A stretch of DNA of 64,000 nt from Rotaria socialis (Eukaryota; Rotifera; Eurotatoria; Philodinida; Philodinidae), in assembly GCA_905331475.1 (NCBI GenBank), contig CAJNYU010003119.1, positions 62,327 through 126,326 on the forward strand, given 5' to 3'. The position numbers were made by a program, and so were the translations under genes. Below the pieces are notes generated by a model. It saw nothing but the letters and a program-made list of their open reading frames with translations. It did not search any database and had not been told where the DNA came from. Below, piece by piece: positions 41,938-52,297 of this stretch. Numbering within the stretch: the stretch's first letter is position 1; every line of letters begins with the position of its first letter.

Positions 41938-44900
41938 TGACAATAATCGAACAGATGATTCAACTAGTGACAAAAACCATTGCGATTTAATTTAACATAT
42001 TCTTATATGTAGCATAGTTTTGATTTCACTCACGAAAACGTTTTTGATTGATAATTGTGAATAATTATTAATACGACTAGTTTTTGTTTTAGGACAACAG
42101 CTAAAATATAAACAAACTGATTCAATGATTAAAATGACATTGAAAAAGATTAATTACTTTTTGTTCACATCAATAAACAATCGGAATACGAAATAATCTT
42201 TGCCCAATAGTCGTTTTCATTATTTACATTCGTAAGAAATCGTTGCTTGATGGTCGACTTTTTTGAAAATTAGCTTTTAATGATAATGAAGAATTTGTTT
42301 TTTTTTGTATAGAGTTCGATGATATTTTTTGATTACATTACTTTTCTTAGACTGTTTTACGTAGTTGACGTTCTAATTCAATTAATCTTTCAGTAAAATA
42401 CTTTATATCAGTACAAGTCGTTTTGCAAAATAATAAAGAATAATATTTTCATGATTATTCTGACAACAGTGATAATAATTATTTCAAATCTGTTCAAATA
42501 AAAATTGTAAACAAATTTATATTAAAATTGATTTGTTGAATATTTCAAAAAATTCTTCAGAGAACAATTAGAATCTATATTTCGACGTCAATGAATTAAG
42601 TAATAATACAATTGATAATTTGATAGATGAAATCTTTAACAAACAAATTTTCATTCCAGTTTAAAACAAAAACCTATTAACATAAATTTATATTCTGAAA
42701 AAAGACAAAGGAAATAATTGTGCTAGTTGATGTTACACGAGCAGATAGATATAGAATAGAGAATCTTCATTAGTGTTACTAGTATAGGAAAAAGAAAGAA
42801 AACATGTATGTGTCTCTCTGTCTGATGATTCGTTCTTTAGCCATCACAGATTAACAAATGTCGATACATATGTTAAGCGAACAAGGGTTATAGCTTATCC
42901 ACAAGCATTGTCAAAAAACGGACGATTGACGAAGAAGGACATAACATGATTCTTTTCTTCTTGATGCCATTTACAATGAGACTTACTCTTGTTCTTCATC
43001 TATCGAACGATATATATATATATTCTTCTTTGTCGATTAATGAGCTGCGAGAGAAGAAACAAGAAATTGCCGGTGGCATCAGTATGCTCTTTTGTTTTGC
43101 TCTTCATCCGAGTTGGCGATGTCATCGATGACTCTTCTCATTAAGAACAGATTCATTCAGCGAGAAAAATCATACAAATAAATACATACAAAGCGTTTAT
43201 TGAGATGAATAAAATATGGTCTTATGCATTTTTGTTTAAAAAAAGTCTTGATTAGAAATCTCCCGATAGTTATGTAGTGTTGTTTGGTGCCAACGATACA
43301 GTAATAACCGAATAAAGAAACAGAAAATAAAAAATGAGTGGAAATAAGAAAAAAAAGGCGATGAGAAAGTGTTTTTGTCTGCTATTTTTGTGTCTATTGA
43401 CGCACATAGCTTGACGACAGTAGAAATGAGTCAAGCCATAGATAGTATATGTCTTCCAAGAATATGATTAACGAGTACAAAAACGACTTCCTACTTTGCA
43501 AAAAAATATATTTTTCATGCTAATATCCTTCGACTATATAAAAAAGAATTGATATATGTTTTAAACAAAGCAAGCATATATACTATCATGATGGTGATCT
43601 TCGAAGGATTGTATAGAAAAAAGAATTAGCACATTATGGTCAAGTGTTGATGTGGCCATATGTTAAATGATGTCGCGTCATCACACAAATGTCACAAATA
43701 GTTTTTATTTTGTTACATTAAAGTTAAGCGTGGAAAGTTAATAATAGGAGAAAATTATTTTGACAACTGGTTTCTAATGAAAACTGTATCGCTATCAGAT
43801 GAAGTGGCAGCGGCAAGTTAATAGTTATCGAATAAACAACTAAAGAAGAAACATCGAATAGTTGCTAGTAGAATTATTGATAATAGTAACTGATCACCAA
43901 TACATACGAAAGAAGTTATCATTACTCTTCATAGTGAGTGCGACATGTTTTCATTCTTCATTCTTCATTCTCAATTATTCCAATAATTATAAGCTCTTCC
44001 GGATAAACCGAGATCGAATTTGACCAATCGATTATGACCAAGTAGACACTTTTTCGTAGGGACAAAAGTTTGTTGGTTTTCTACACAAGTCTTTTCAAAT
44101 ATAGTGTTCTATCCTTAATACGTTGAAATATTTCTAACAGTATCCTCGTCGGAAAATGATACTTTTCTATGACATCAATATCTCTTCAAAGGGTGAATCT
44201 ATTTCGGTTGAAGATTTTGCTGTAAATCTATGCTAATTAGTATCAATTAATTTTTTCATGAAAGAAACGCAACTAAACAGATAAACCATATATGAGTTGA
44301 TTCTAACCAACACGTCACTTTTTCTTACAACTAATTATCATATAAACTTGTTGCCATTCAGCCAACTTGTTCAACTAATGAGTTCTGTGTAGTAAAGCTC
44401 TCAGTTCACAAAAAGCTCTCTTTTCTTATTTAATGGCTCATAATTTAGCGATAGTTCAATGAATCAATAAAACGCGTTCAAAAACAACTAACTAGAGAGT
44501 TATATTCAACCCAACAATTTCATCTTAGACGTGTCGCAAGTTTGTCGAATGGGATTTAATATCGTGCAAAATAGGCTTCTAGCCAATTCCATATTTGATA
44601 AAGAAGTAGTGTCAATTGAAATGGGTAACATTGTTTAGATTTGCGAATGCAGAGCGAAAATTGATACTATTCAACTTCATTCTTTTTCATTTCAAGCGAT
44701 TAAGATGCGAGAGGTTCCATTGAGAGACATCCACACTTGTAAGATAATAGTCCTTCAATTGACTGAAATTCGAAGCAAGCAAAATACTTGTTGTGTAGAA
44801 TTATATATTCATGTGCTTTAAAAGAGGTTTAATGTTCAACGAATGAGTTATTTGCTATTTTCATAGAGTAGGCTGAATCATTTGCATATAGATTGATACT

Positions 44901-45598
44901 TACACTGTAAACATTACTGAAAAACTTGAATCACTTTTGTATTCAATTTTTCGGGGATCTCTTTTGTTCACTCAAAAATATTTGAGTCAAATTTCAATTT
45001 AATTCTGCTTAAAATATTATGTATAGACTAAAATAAAAAGGAAAATTTGACGTTCTCTACTTAAGCAAACTTTTCTGAAGAACAGAAAAAAAAAATTATA
45101 AATCTGTCAGTTTGTTCCGTATCTCTTTGTAATTAAATTAGAAATGAATTGACAAAATCTAGAGATAAACCTTAGTTAAGATAGGTTTGCTCAACTTTTT
45201 TAAGTAAGTAAATCGATAGTGATTGAAAGCGTTCCTATTAAATCTATTTATAATCATTTATCAATAATAGATCAAAATAAAATACGGCAGAAGAAACAGT
45301 AAGAAAACATTTAAAACTACGGTAAACTATTCGGAATAGTGTAAAGAACTCTATGAAATCATGATATATCAAACAGAAATCATTTTCTCAGCATGCGTTT
45401 GAATTATGTGATAAACGAAGAATTTAATATTATTAGCAGTTTATCTTTCATATGTGAATGAGACAAAAAGAAAATTCATCTCAGTAGTATGATCCCTATT
45501 GAATAAATAAATACAATTCATGAACTAATTAATTGATATATGAATGTTGTTCTTTATTAAAATACAAAAGACAATTGAGAAAAATCTCGACTGATAAT
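41938..45598. other. Long intergenic region with one small exon candidate
   Basis: About 3.7 kb, AT-rich. Immediately upstream of the Rho GEF, a donor-like site and a short exon candidate exist near 42045-42070, but the frame meets stops. A coding-like segment at 42347-42436 is listed separately. From 42450 to 45598 I see nothing but short random frames. Confidence 0.4.
42347..42436 (-). other. Possible orphan exon, coiled-coil-like
   Basis: Minus frame of 29 codons ending in TAA, reading TCTDIKYFTERLIELERQLR then KTV. The leucine/glutamate spacing looks like a short coiled coil. No start or partner exon was found. It could be a 3' terminal exon or a relic. Confidence 0.2.
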
Positions 45599-46474
45599 TT
45601 ATCTTTCTAAGAAGCATACAAGTTCAACCAATTTAGTCAAATTTGAATTTGATGCCGCCGAAGTATTATCTATATAACGGGAGAGAAACAAAGGTCGGAA
45701 ATATTTTTAAAAAAATACACAACTGAACAAACCATTGTGTTTAGGAAGAACATAAACTCCTGCAGAATCCATTTGCCAAGCACGATCATTACAGATCTGT
45801 TGAACCATTTTTGTATTGAGACCAAACAATTTTTGAAGGTCATCGAATGAAATAGACTTATATGCAAGTTCAATTAATTCAACATTTTGTATTGTTACTC
45901 GAGCTAAAATTAATAAAAATTAATTATTGAAAAAATCTTTTTTTTCTATGAAACAAACAAATCAATTTTTGCAGATATTGATTCATTTGTGGCGATAAAT
46001 CATATGAGGAATTATTTTCAAGTGCTGTTTGACATAATCTATAAAAATCTTCATATTGTTTTAAATTCAGCGATGAAACCAATGATGCTAAAAATTGAAA
46101 TTCTTTATCCTAATCAATAAGAATAGAGTTGCTTTAAAATTATTTCATGTGTCTTTCATACCGTTTTCATATGAGCTGGAAGATTTTCCCATAAAAACTT
46201 CGCTTCATTACTAGTTTAATTTTTGAAAAAGAGATTAGGACGAAAAATAAATAGGGTCAAACTTACATTTTCGATAAACACAGGTAAGTGGTCATCAGTT
46301 CCTTGTAAACGTCTATTGGAATAGTATCTATTGGACTCTAGTTTATTTTTATTAAATGAACAATAAGAAATAAAGAAATTGGATTAAATTTTAGATTACT
46401 GTTAAAAGACGATTCTGTAATTGTAATAAGTGTTCGCATTGTTGTCGAAACATGCTCGTTAATGAGTCCGTCAT
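45599..46474 (-). CDS. COPS8: COP9 signalosome complex subunit 8
   Basis: CSN8 is a PCI-family subunit of the COP9 signalosome, which removes NEDD8 from cullin-RING ubiquitin ligases. The start chosen is MTDSLTSMFRQQCEHLLQLQ (46472-46474); the next ATG is seven codons later. Then follow SPIDTIPIDVYKELMTTYLC, NEAKFLWENLPAHMK (family YLWKRIP), FQFLASLVSSLNLKQYEDFY, VELIELAYKSISFDDLQKLF, and AWQMDSAGVYVLPKHN (family WQADSTTRMVLPRK). The final exon, after an intron, gives NLTKLVELVCFLER and TAA at 45599, matching the family's closing helix (LARLTDYVAFLEN). At least six exons; phases agree at the joins checked. If translation ran through the last donor site it would stop early at 45707, so splicing there decides the C-terminus. 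Confidence 0.85.
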
Positions 46475-46744
46475 TATTGCCTTGAACAAGATATTTCACA
46501 ATATAGAATAAAATAATAACTTCATTTCATTTCACTTCATCGTGTGTGTGCAAAACAACAGACTACAGAAATCAAGCCAATCATAAAACAGTTTTTACTT
46601 GAAATTCGTCAACCAGAGACATCTTTTTATCATACTGGTCCTGATCTCGATATTAATATTTATTTTTCAGTTTGTATATAACTGAAAGAAACGAATAGAT
46701 ATCATTCATGAGTGAGTATATGTGAGTAACTAATAAGAATAGAT
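46475..46744. other. Spacer upstream of COPS8
   Basis: About 270 bp of AT-rich flank with the probable COPS8 promoter. Nothing specific recognised. Confidence 0.35.
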
Positions 46745-46752
46745 GGTAGGAT
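46745..46752. repeat. Left target-site duplication of second hAT-like element
   Basis: GGTAGGAT matches GATAGGAT at 47363-47370 in seven of eight bases. Confidence 0.6.
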
Positions 46753-46800
46753 CAGTGGCGGAGTCAGGGGGCTAGGGGTGGGGGGGGGGGGGGGGGGGGG

Positions 46801-46863
<63 letters not shown>

Positions 46864-47362
46864 GTGGGGGGGGGGGGGGGGGGGGGNNNNNNNNNNGGGG
46901 GGTTCCGGGGGGTAGGGGGGGCCCCCCCCCCCCCCCCCCTAGCGAGATTTTAGAAAACGCAGTTTTTTAAATAAATGTGTATTAATGTTTCCAGTTTAAC
47001 GTTTTAACAAGTGCTGTCAGGTAGCAAACTAAAATACCCAGAAAAAAAACCAGAAAAATTTTCAAAATCCCCATAAAATCCGGAAACAATCCAGCAAAAT
47101 ATTTTAAATTCCCCAAAAAAATCCAGAAAAGATTTCAAAATTCTCAAAATATCTGATAAATTTTTCAAAATCCCTAAAAAACTGCAAAAAGACTTTTAAA
47201 ATCCGGGAAAAACCCAGAAGAATTGTCAAAATCCGAAAGATCTGTCAAAACTTTTCCTAAAGCACGCTTTTAAAAGTGGCCCCTCTCCCCCAATTTTTGG
47301 ATGTTCGCGACACCTCTGAGGGGCTGAGCCCCCCCTAGCCCAAAATCCTGGCTCCGCCACTG
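46753..47362. mobile_element. hAT-like non-autonomous element with unresolved G-run
   Basis: The ends are inverted repeats: CAGTGGCGGAGTCAGG on the left, and on the right the complement of CAGTGGCGGAGCCAGG, then GGGCTAGGGG on both sides. This tip is typical of hAT elements, and 8-bp duplications (7/8) flank it. The interior right half (47035-47250) is a run of degenerate short units built from TTTTCAAAATCC and AAAAATCCAGAAAA. The left half is a homopolymer of G (46779-46919) with ten Ns at 46887-46896, then an 18-base run of C. No frame is encoded. The true length is unknown because of the homopolymer. Confidence 0.75.
46887..46896. other. Assembly gap (10 N) in homopolymer
   Basis: Ten undetermined bases lie inside a G-run of over 100 bases that flips to C at 46922. 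This is most likely an assembly or sequencing artefact across a hard GC stretch. Confidence 0.95.
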
Positions 47363-48545
47363 GATAGGATAGTAAAAATGTATCTCAATTTTTTAAAATA
47401 TAAGCATTAGCAAAGTATTCTAATTGGAATATTTCACTGACTGAAGTTTTGTTATAATCGAGAAAACAGAATATAATTTGTTTTTCTTGGAGACAACAAA
47501 CGAATGAATTTGTATCGTTTTAATTGAAAAATGAACATCAGTTAAGAGAATAATAGCACTCTATGTTTGAAAAAAGGCGTATTAACATTGTAATGGTGAA
47601 AATAAACATGCTATTGTGTCAATATTAATCTTCTCTCAGGAAGAAAACTGCATATAAGCTTATCTGTCTGATCCTAGCTAAAGGAATAAGGTGTACACTA
47701 ATCGAATGGTATTATTTTGTAATTTACTAAACGAAATAAAACTTAAAAGTAACTCATAATAATATTTCGTTAATTACTACATATGCTTTTTCACGTATGT
47801 AGGACAGTATTTTAGTAAAAAAATAAGATTTTGAAACGAGAAAATGAATTCGAATAGATTTTCTTTCTCTTTCATGCGTTTGATTAAAACAGTATAGATT
47901 GAATTATATTTTATATAATGCGAAGACGTTTATAGTATTATGAAAGTTTTTTTCTTGATCAATTACATTCATCTGTTATAAGAAAATATATAATGATGTT
48001 GTACTTCTATGAAATAGAACTGGGCAAATAATGAAAGAGGCTTTTTTTGAATGCTTTGAGTTTCACAGAAAAATGAATTTCACAATTTGTTAAAAAAACA
48101 TGCAAAGCATCATTTTTGAAAAAGCAATGATACTTCTGTATCTAGAATTAGTGTATTATTTATGATAGAATTAAGTAACGAATAGTTAACTGTAAAAGAA
48201 TTCGAATCAAAATAACTTTGAACTATGCATTTACATTCGAGATCTATTGTCGAATAAAATTCGTATATTGTAAAGTTGTATATGTAGTAAAATCTATGTT
48301 GATAAATGTTTAAGTGTACAAATTGAGATTATGTTTCACTGATATATGTATACGTAGAGAAAGAGAAAAAATACTTTTAAAAATTATTGTCATATAAGAT
48401 TAGAGATTTTTCATAAATAACATACAAAAAACGAACTGTTCACTTAGAAATATGAGCAAAACATAAAACAAAAACTTAAGAAAGACAAGCTAACAATAGT
48501 GTTGCATAATTGTCAAGTGAGAATGGAAAATCATTCAATAAGTAT
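47363..48545. other. Intergenic, nothing recognised
   Basis: About 1.2 kb of AT-rich spacer with no frame of note. Confidence 0.4.
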
Positions 48546-49771
48546 TCACAGATTAAGCTGTTGTCGGTTTATTGAAAAATAAGCACCAATTGCATTATGA
48601 AACAGTAACAATTGTTGTTTCATTAGTTGAATCTAAAACAAAACAAAAATAACTTTAAAAGAAATTGCATGAAATCAGAAATACGAACTCGATTCTCATC
48701 AAGCAATTTTAATTTAATTGTAACATCCTCTTTTGTTTTCTCATAACGTTGTTTAAAATGTTGATATTGCTGTTGAATATATTCATCAGCAGGTGGTGTT
48801 TGTTCTCCTGATTTATTTCGAGCTAATGATACTTCGTAATCATAACGATATGCATCATATTCGATTCTATACTTATTCAATAGAGCTCATCAAAAACAAG
48901 TAAAACAAAGCGAAACAAACCGTGCGTTTTCATATGTTTTTATTGTAATTAATGTATCTTCGATTGTTTTATTCGTTAGTGTTTGTAATTTATCAACAAA
49001 TGTGTTGATTGCATCTAGAGACGAATATTTATTTTTCGGTTTTAAATATAATAATAGAAAAGGCAAATCTGCTTTTACGTAAAAGTGTATCACCATTCAG
49101 GGCTAATACTTTTTGACATTGACTATTTCGTACAAGTTGATCAACAAGATCATCGGATGATTCAGATATTCGTTGTAATGCGCTAAATGATTCACCTAAA
49201 ATTAGATTTTATTTTTACGATTATAAGTAAAAAATGACTTTAAATTAACCAAGAGAACGTTGTGTTTGAAGAAGACCAGCAAAACAAATACTCATTTGAC
49301 GAGCTTCATTTAATATATGCTCATAATGACGTTTTGTTTCGCGGAGAAGCTAAACGTGTTTTTTTAATTACGAATTAAGTTATTAAAGTGAGAAGAAAAA
49401 AACACTAACTTGAATCTTTTGTTCAAGTTCAATATCTTGCGTAGGAACAACATGTCCAATTCGCTCTTGAAATAATTGTCGGGTATATTTTAATGTTCTC
49501 GAACTCCAATGACGAAATGTACTCAATGTTTTACTCCAATTAAGTGTTGTACGTTGAGGAAAAGACAAAGCAGGACCATCTATTCAAATATGCAAATCTT
49601 AGTTTTATGTAAAAGCAATAAATAATATATCTAACCGGGAGTTTTGCATGAATCTAATAGACTGACGTAACTACTGGGCACCGATGCCGAGTCACTTGTT
49701 GAATTATTATTCACGTTTAAAATTGGACACGTTGTTGAAGAACTATCTACATTTGAAACAAGACTCGACAT
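48546..49771 (-). CDS. ARFIP: Arfaptin (AH/BAR domain protein)
   Basis: Arfaptins bind ARL1, ARF and Rac GTPases on curved trans-Golgi membranes through a crescent-shaped BAR-type helical domain. Start MSSLVSNVDSSSTTCPILN (49769-49771), with a Ser/Thr-rich N-terminal tail of about 45 residues. The AH domain follows: TLKYTRQLFQERIGHVVPTQ, then IELEQKIQLLRETKRHYEHI, GLLQTQRSLGESFSALQRI, LALNGDTLL, AINTFVDKLQTLTNKTIEDT, RIEYDAYRYDYEVSLARNK, KYEKTKEDVTIKLKLLDEN-type helix, and a last exon MKQQLLLFHNAIGAYFSINR ending in TGA at 48546. The family's signature strings LLRETKR, QTQ(H/R).LG, T.EDTL.T.K.YE.AR and YDAYR are all present. About seven exons. The protein is a little shorter at both ends than human ARFIP1/2, which it matches equally well. 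Confidence 0.92.
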
Positions 49772-50286
49772 TCTGATATTGTGCTGAAAACAGAAATGAT
49801 TGATATCCACACGACAACACAGAACACAAAAGTAACTCAATGGGTAAATAGATTGGGTCAATCATACATTAAATCATATCGTCACTCGGATATCTCTGAC
49901 ATCTACTACATACTTTCGAACGATATCAATGCAATAAGCAGCCAATCTAATTGAGTTTTGTTGATTAGAATCGTGCTTGATCAGCTAATAGATTACTTTT
50001 TGAGCATGCAAAAAAATCAAACGTTAGATTTATGAGTATGTGATGCTCGAACTAGATCAGCATTGTTCAAGAGCTGAGAAATGGGAATTCCTTAACTGAA
50101 GAGGAATTATCAGCAACACCATGATAACTCCTCAGAGAAACGAGAAATGATCATCAGTTTCCTCATAGTTCCCCAATTCATGAAAGTAAAAAAGCGTGCT
50201 TTTTCTGAAATACTTTTTGCACTGCAACATTCATGTACACGAATTTCCGGATGAAAATGAGTAAAAGAGCAAAAACTATCATGGAT
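49772..50286. other. Spacer between arfaptin and a gene relic
   Basis: About 500 bp. A minus frame (50110-50343) overlaps the end of the relic but shows no family match. Confidence 0.35.
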
Positions 50287-50930
50287 ACTATATTTTTTGA
50301 ATTTTAGTATTCGGGAAACTGAAGTGGAATTTGTATTCCACACTCCTTGGATATCCCACCTTTATTTGCTGGAAGATTTGTATACGAAAAAGTTTTTGAT
50401 CAACCACACATTCATCAGTTCCAACACGAAAGAAATATGCTGTTGATGAATGAAGGTTCTCTAGCAAAACTAAATGTATATGTTCTGGCTCAATGAATAT
50501 TTGTGATACCCATGCTTTAGCCTTTTCTTCACGCATATATGATGCTGTATAAATTATTCTTGTTCCGTTCTGACGAATATAAAGAGATAATGAATTTAAT
50601 TTGTATTACCATAGTCGATTTTGCTGCATGAATTATTTCTATATTAATTAATTATAGCATATAGTATACTATAAGTTTAGTACAAGCAACAATATCTATT
50701 GAAACTATTTTCTATATTCTGAAAGAATATGAAAAATATGTTTCATTGTCAGTATTTTTGTAAATTTTTTAATGTAACCTTTAAGAACTTATCATAGTAG
50801 CATATCCTTCATGATCAAATATATTTATTATCATTCAAAGGAACAATGCCAACAAAATCATCAAGACACATAAATAATAGTGGTGTCCATGTGACAATGA
50901 TCGGATCATTACTAGAATAAACTGTAGCAC

Positions 50931-51123
50931 TAGTCGACGATCTTGACATCGTTCTTTCTAGATTATTGTCCAAGACGGTAGCAAGATTCTTGAAAATCAG
51001 GTAAAATTCTTGCTGCTAACTCAAGAAATGATTCTTGCCTGCTTTTTAAGAAGAAAAAGAATCTTGTCTAACAAGCAAGAAAAACAAGAACCTGAACAGA
51101 TCGAAGCCAAGATCGTCGACTAG
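50931..51123. mobile_element. 193-bp element bounded by a perfect 17-bp inverted repeat
   Basis: The ends are ACTAGTCGACGATCTTG and its exact complement CAAGATCGTCGACTAGT. The interior repeats the short word CAAGAATCTTG or parts of it many times in both orientations (for example around 50982, 51009, 51035, 51059 and 51079). It has no frame. It separates two pieces of the phosphatase-like relic. A flanking duplication could not be defined. Confidence 0.6.
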
Positions 51124-51276
51124 TAAGATGTCGCATGCATATTCATAATAGCTACGCTGCTCGAAGAAAAACAACGAGTGCCTACGTCACGATAATATGC
51201 ATGTGGACTTGGTTCGTTCTCCATCACATATTGTTTACTTAAAGATCCATTAGCATTTAAATGACGATTTTCTGTA

Positions 51277-51281
51277 GCAAT
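51277..51281. repeat. Left 5-bp target-site duplication of type A element
   Basis: GCAAT, identical to 51567-51571. Removing the 285-bp element plus one GCAAT rejoins the phosphatase-like reading frame in phase, which supports this as the real duplication. Confidence 0.75.
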
Positions 51282-51566
51282 ACCCAGGTCGAACATTCCG
51301 GCCACCAGATCCCGTAGGATACTCCAGGGAATATGTGGAAAAGTCACCATATCCTGCAGGAAAACACAGAAATCGTTGGAACATGGAAGCAGTATTCCGG
51401 TCAAAAATACGGCTGGACTTTTCCGGCGAATTCCTGCCAAGTCCCACTGTTTTCCGGCAGGAATTGATCGGAAATCACTGGAAAATTTCCAACCGGAATA
51501 CTGCTTCCACAAAATCAACGGAACTACCCGGAACCGGCCGTTTCCAGGCCGGACTGTTTGACCTGG
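51282..51566. mobile_element. Type A element, full-length copy inserted in an exon
   Basis: 285 bp from ACCCAGGTCGAACATTCCGG to its diverged complement CCGGACTGTTTGACCTGG. The interior is saturated with TTCCGG and CCGGAA words and shares GGAATACTGCTTCC and TATCCTGCAGGAAAACAC with the copy at 27.6 kb. It sits inside the signal-peptide exon of the phosphatase-like relic and is flanked by GCAAT on both sides. Apparent frames of 60-130 codons here come from the repeated words and are not genes. Confidence 0.8.
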
Positions 51567-51571
51567 GCAAT
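51567..51571. repeat. Right 5-bp target-site duplication of type A element
   Basis: GCAAT, partner of 51277-51281. Confidence 0.75.
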
Positions 51572-51634
51572 CATAAATAAAACGAGAAAAGCAACCAGAA
51601 ATCTTGTTGCATGAAAATAAAATTGTTCTGCCAT

Positions 51635-52297
51635 ATCAAAGTTCTATTTAAATTCAAATAAAAAACAAAGAAATAAATCAATTGTTAATGTATCTATCTT
51701 TAATATCTTGAGCACATGCGATGTTAATGATAAAAGTATAAGAAATAAAACGTGTCCATCATTTGAATTTTTCGGAAATAAAATGTTTTTACATATTTAT
51801 TTTTTCAAACCAGTCTTTTATCATAGGTATTCTTGTTAATATTAGGAATATTCAATCTTTTTGGAAACACAATAGATTTATCGTATAGTCGCCATTTATG
51901 AAGATCGTCATTGATGGCAACTTATTGGATTAAAATAAATATTCTTTATTTTTTATTATTAGAACGAGAACTAATTTAAAAAATTTTCTAATCTAGATTA
52001 TTTTTCATGTTGCTTGATACTGACAGGCACAAAAGTCTTTGTCGACAATTATGAGAATCATATTTGATGCTGTGATAATTATCATGCTATATGTGAAAAA
52101 AATATAACTTATCTGCAAAGAAAGTCACTTTGACAAGACACAAATTAAAATGGTTACGACAATAATCAGTCATTCAATTTATATCTATATCGATCAGACA
52201 AAAATGCAATGATATCTATTTTTATTTATGATAAAAAATAACATTTTACTAACTCATATAACAATAAAAATGAAGAGAATATGAACAACTTAATTAT
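51635..52297. other. Intergenic, nothing recognised
   Basis: About 660 bp of AT-rich DNA. It holds the 3' flank of the BPNT2-like gene. Confidence 0.4.

Larger units (their letters stand above)
50287..51634 (-). pseudogene. Secreted purple-acid-phosphatase-like gene, disrupted
   Basis: Pieces of one gene lie in order on the minus strand. ATG at 51632-51634 starts a signal peptide (MAEQFYFHATRFLVAFLVLF). A 285-bp element then interrupts it. Beyond it the sequence continues ATENRHLNANGSLSKQYVME up to about 51124. A second insertion (50931-51123) follows. Then comes VYSSNDPIIVTWTP with LDDFVGIVPLNDNKYI, ending in stops. After a gap, NGTRIIYTASYMREEKAKAW, IHLVLLENLHSSTAYFFRVG and a TAG end it. 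The strings PIIVTWTP, DDFVGI and the LHSSTAYFFRVG strand match the N-terminal fibronectin-like domain of purple acid phosphatases (family: V.W.., DD.IG, L.PGT.Y.YRVG). The metallophosphatase domain itself is not found. The gene is dead by insertions, stops and loss of its catalytic part. Confidence 0.5.

Noticed and set aside
45670-45873. Minus frame of 67 codons in the COPS8 region
   Set aside because: It is an out-of-frame shadow of the COPS8 exon encoding VELIELAYKSISFDDL.
46779-46939. Biological G-quadruplex or telomere-like tract
   Set aside because: A pure G-run with Ns turning into a C-run is more likely an assembly artefact; no telomere-type unit is present.
51120-51580. Several overlapping frames of 60-130 codons on both strands
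   Set aside because: They lie in the type A element and result from repeated TTCCGG/CCGGAA words that lack stops. The part that is truly gene-derived (ATENRH and beyond) belongs to the phosphatase-like relic.
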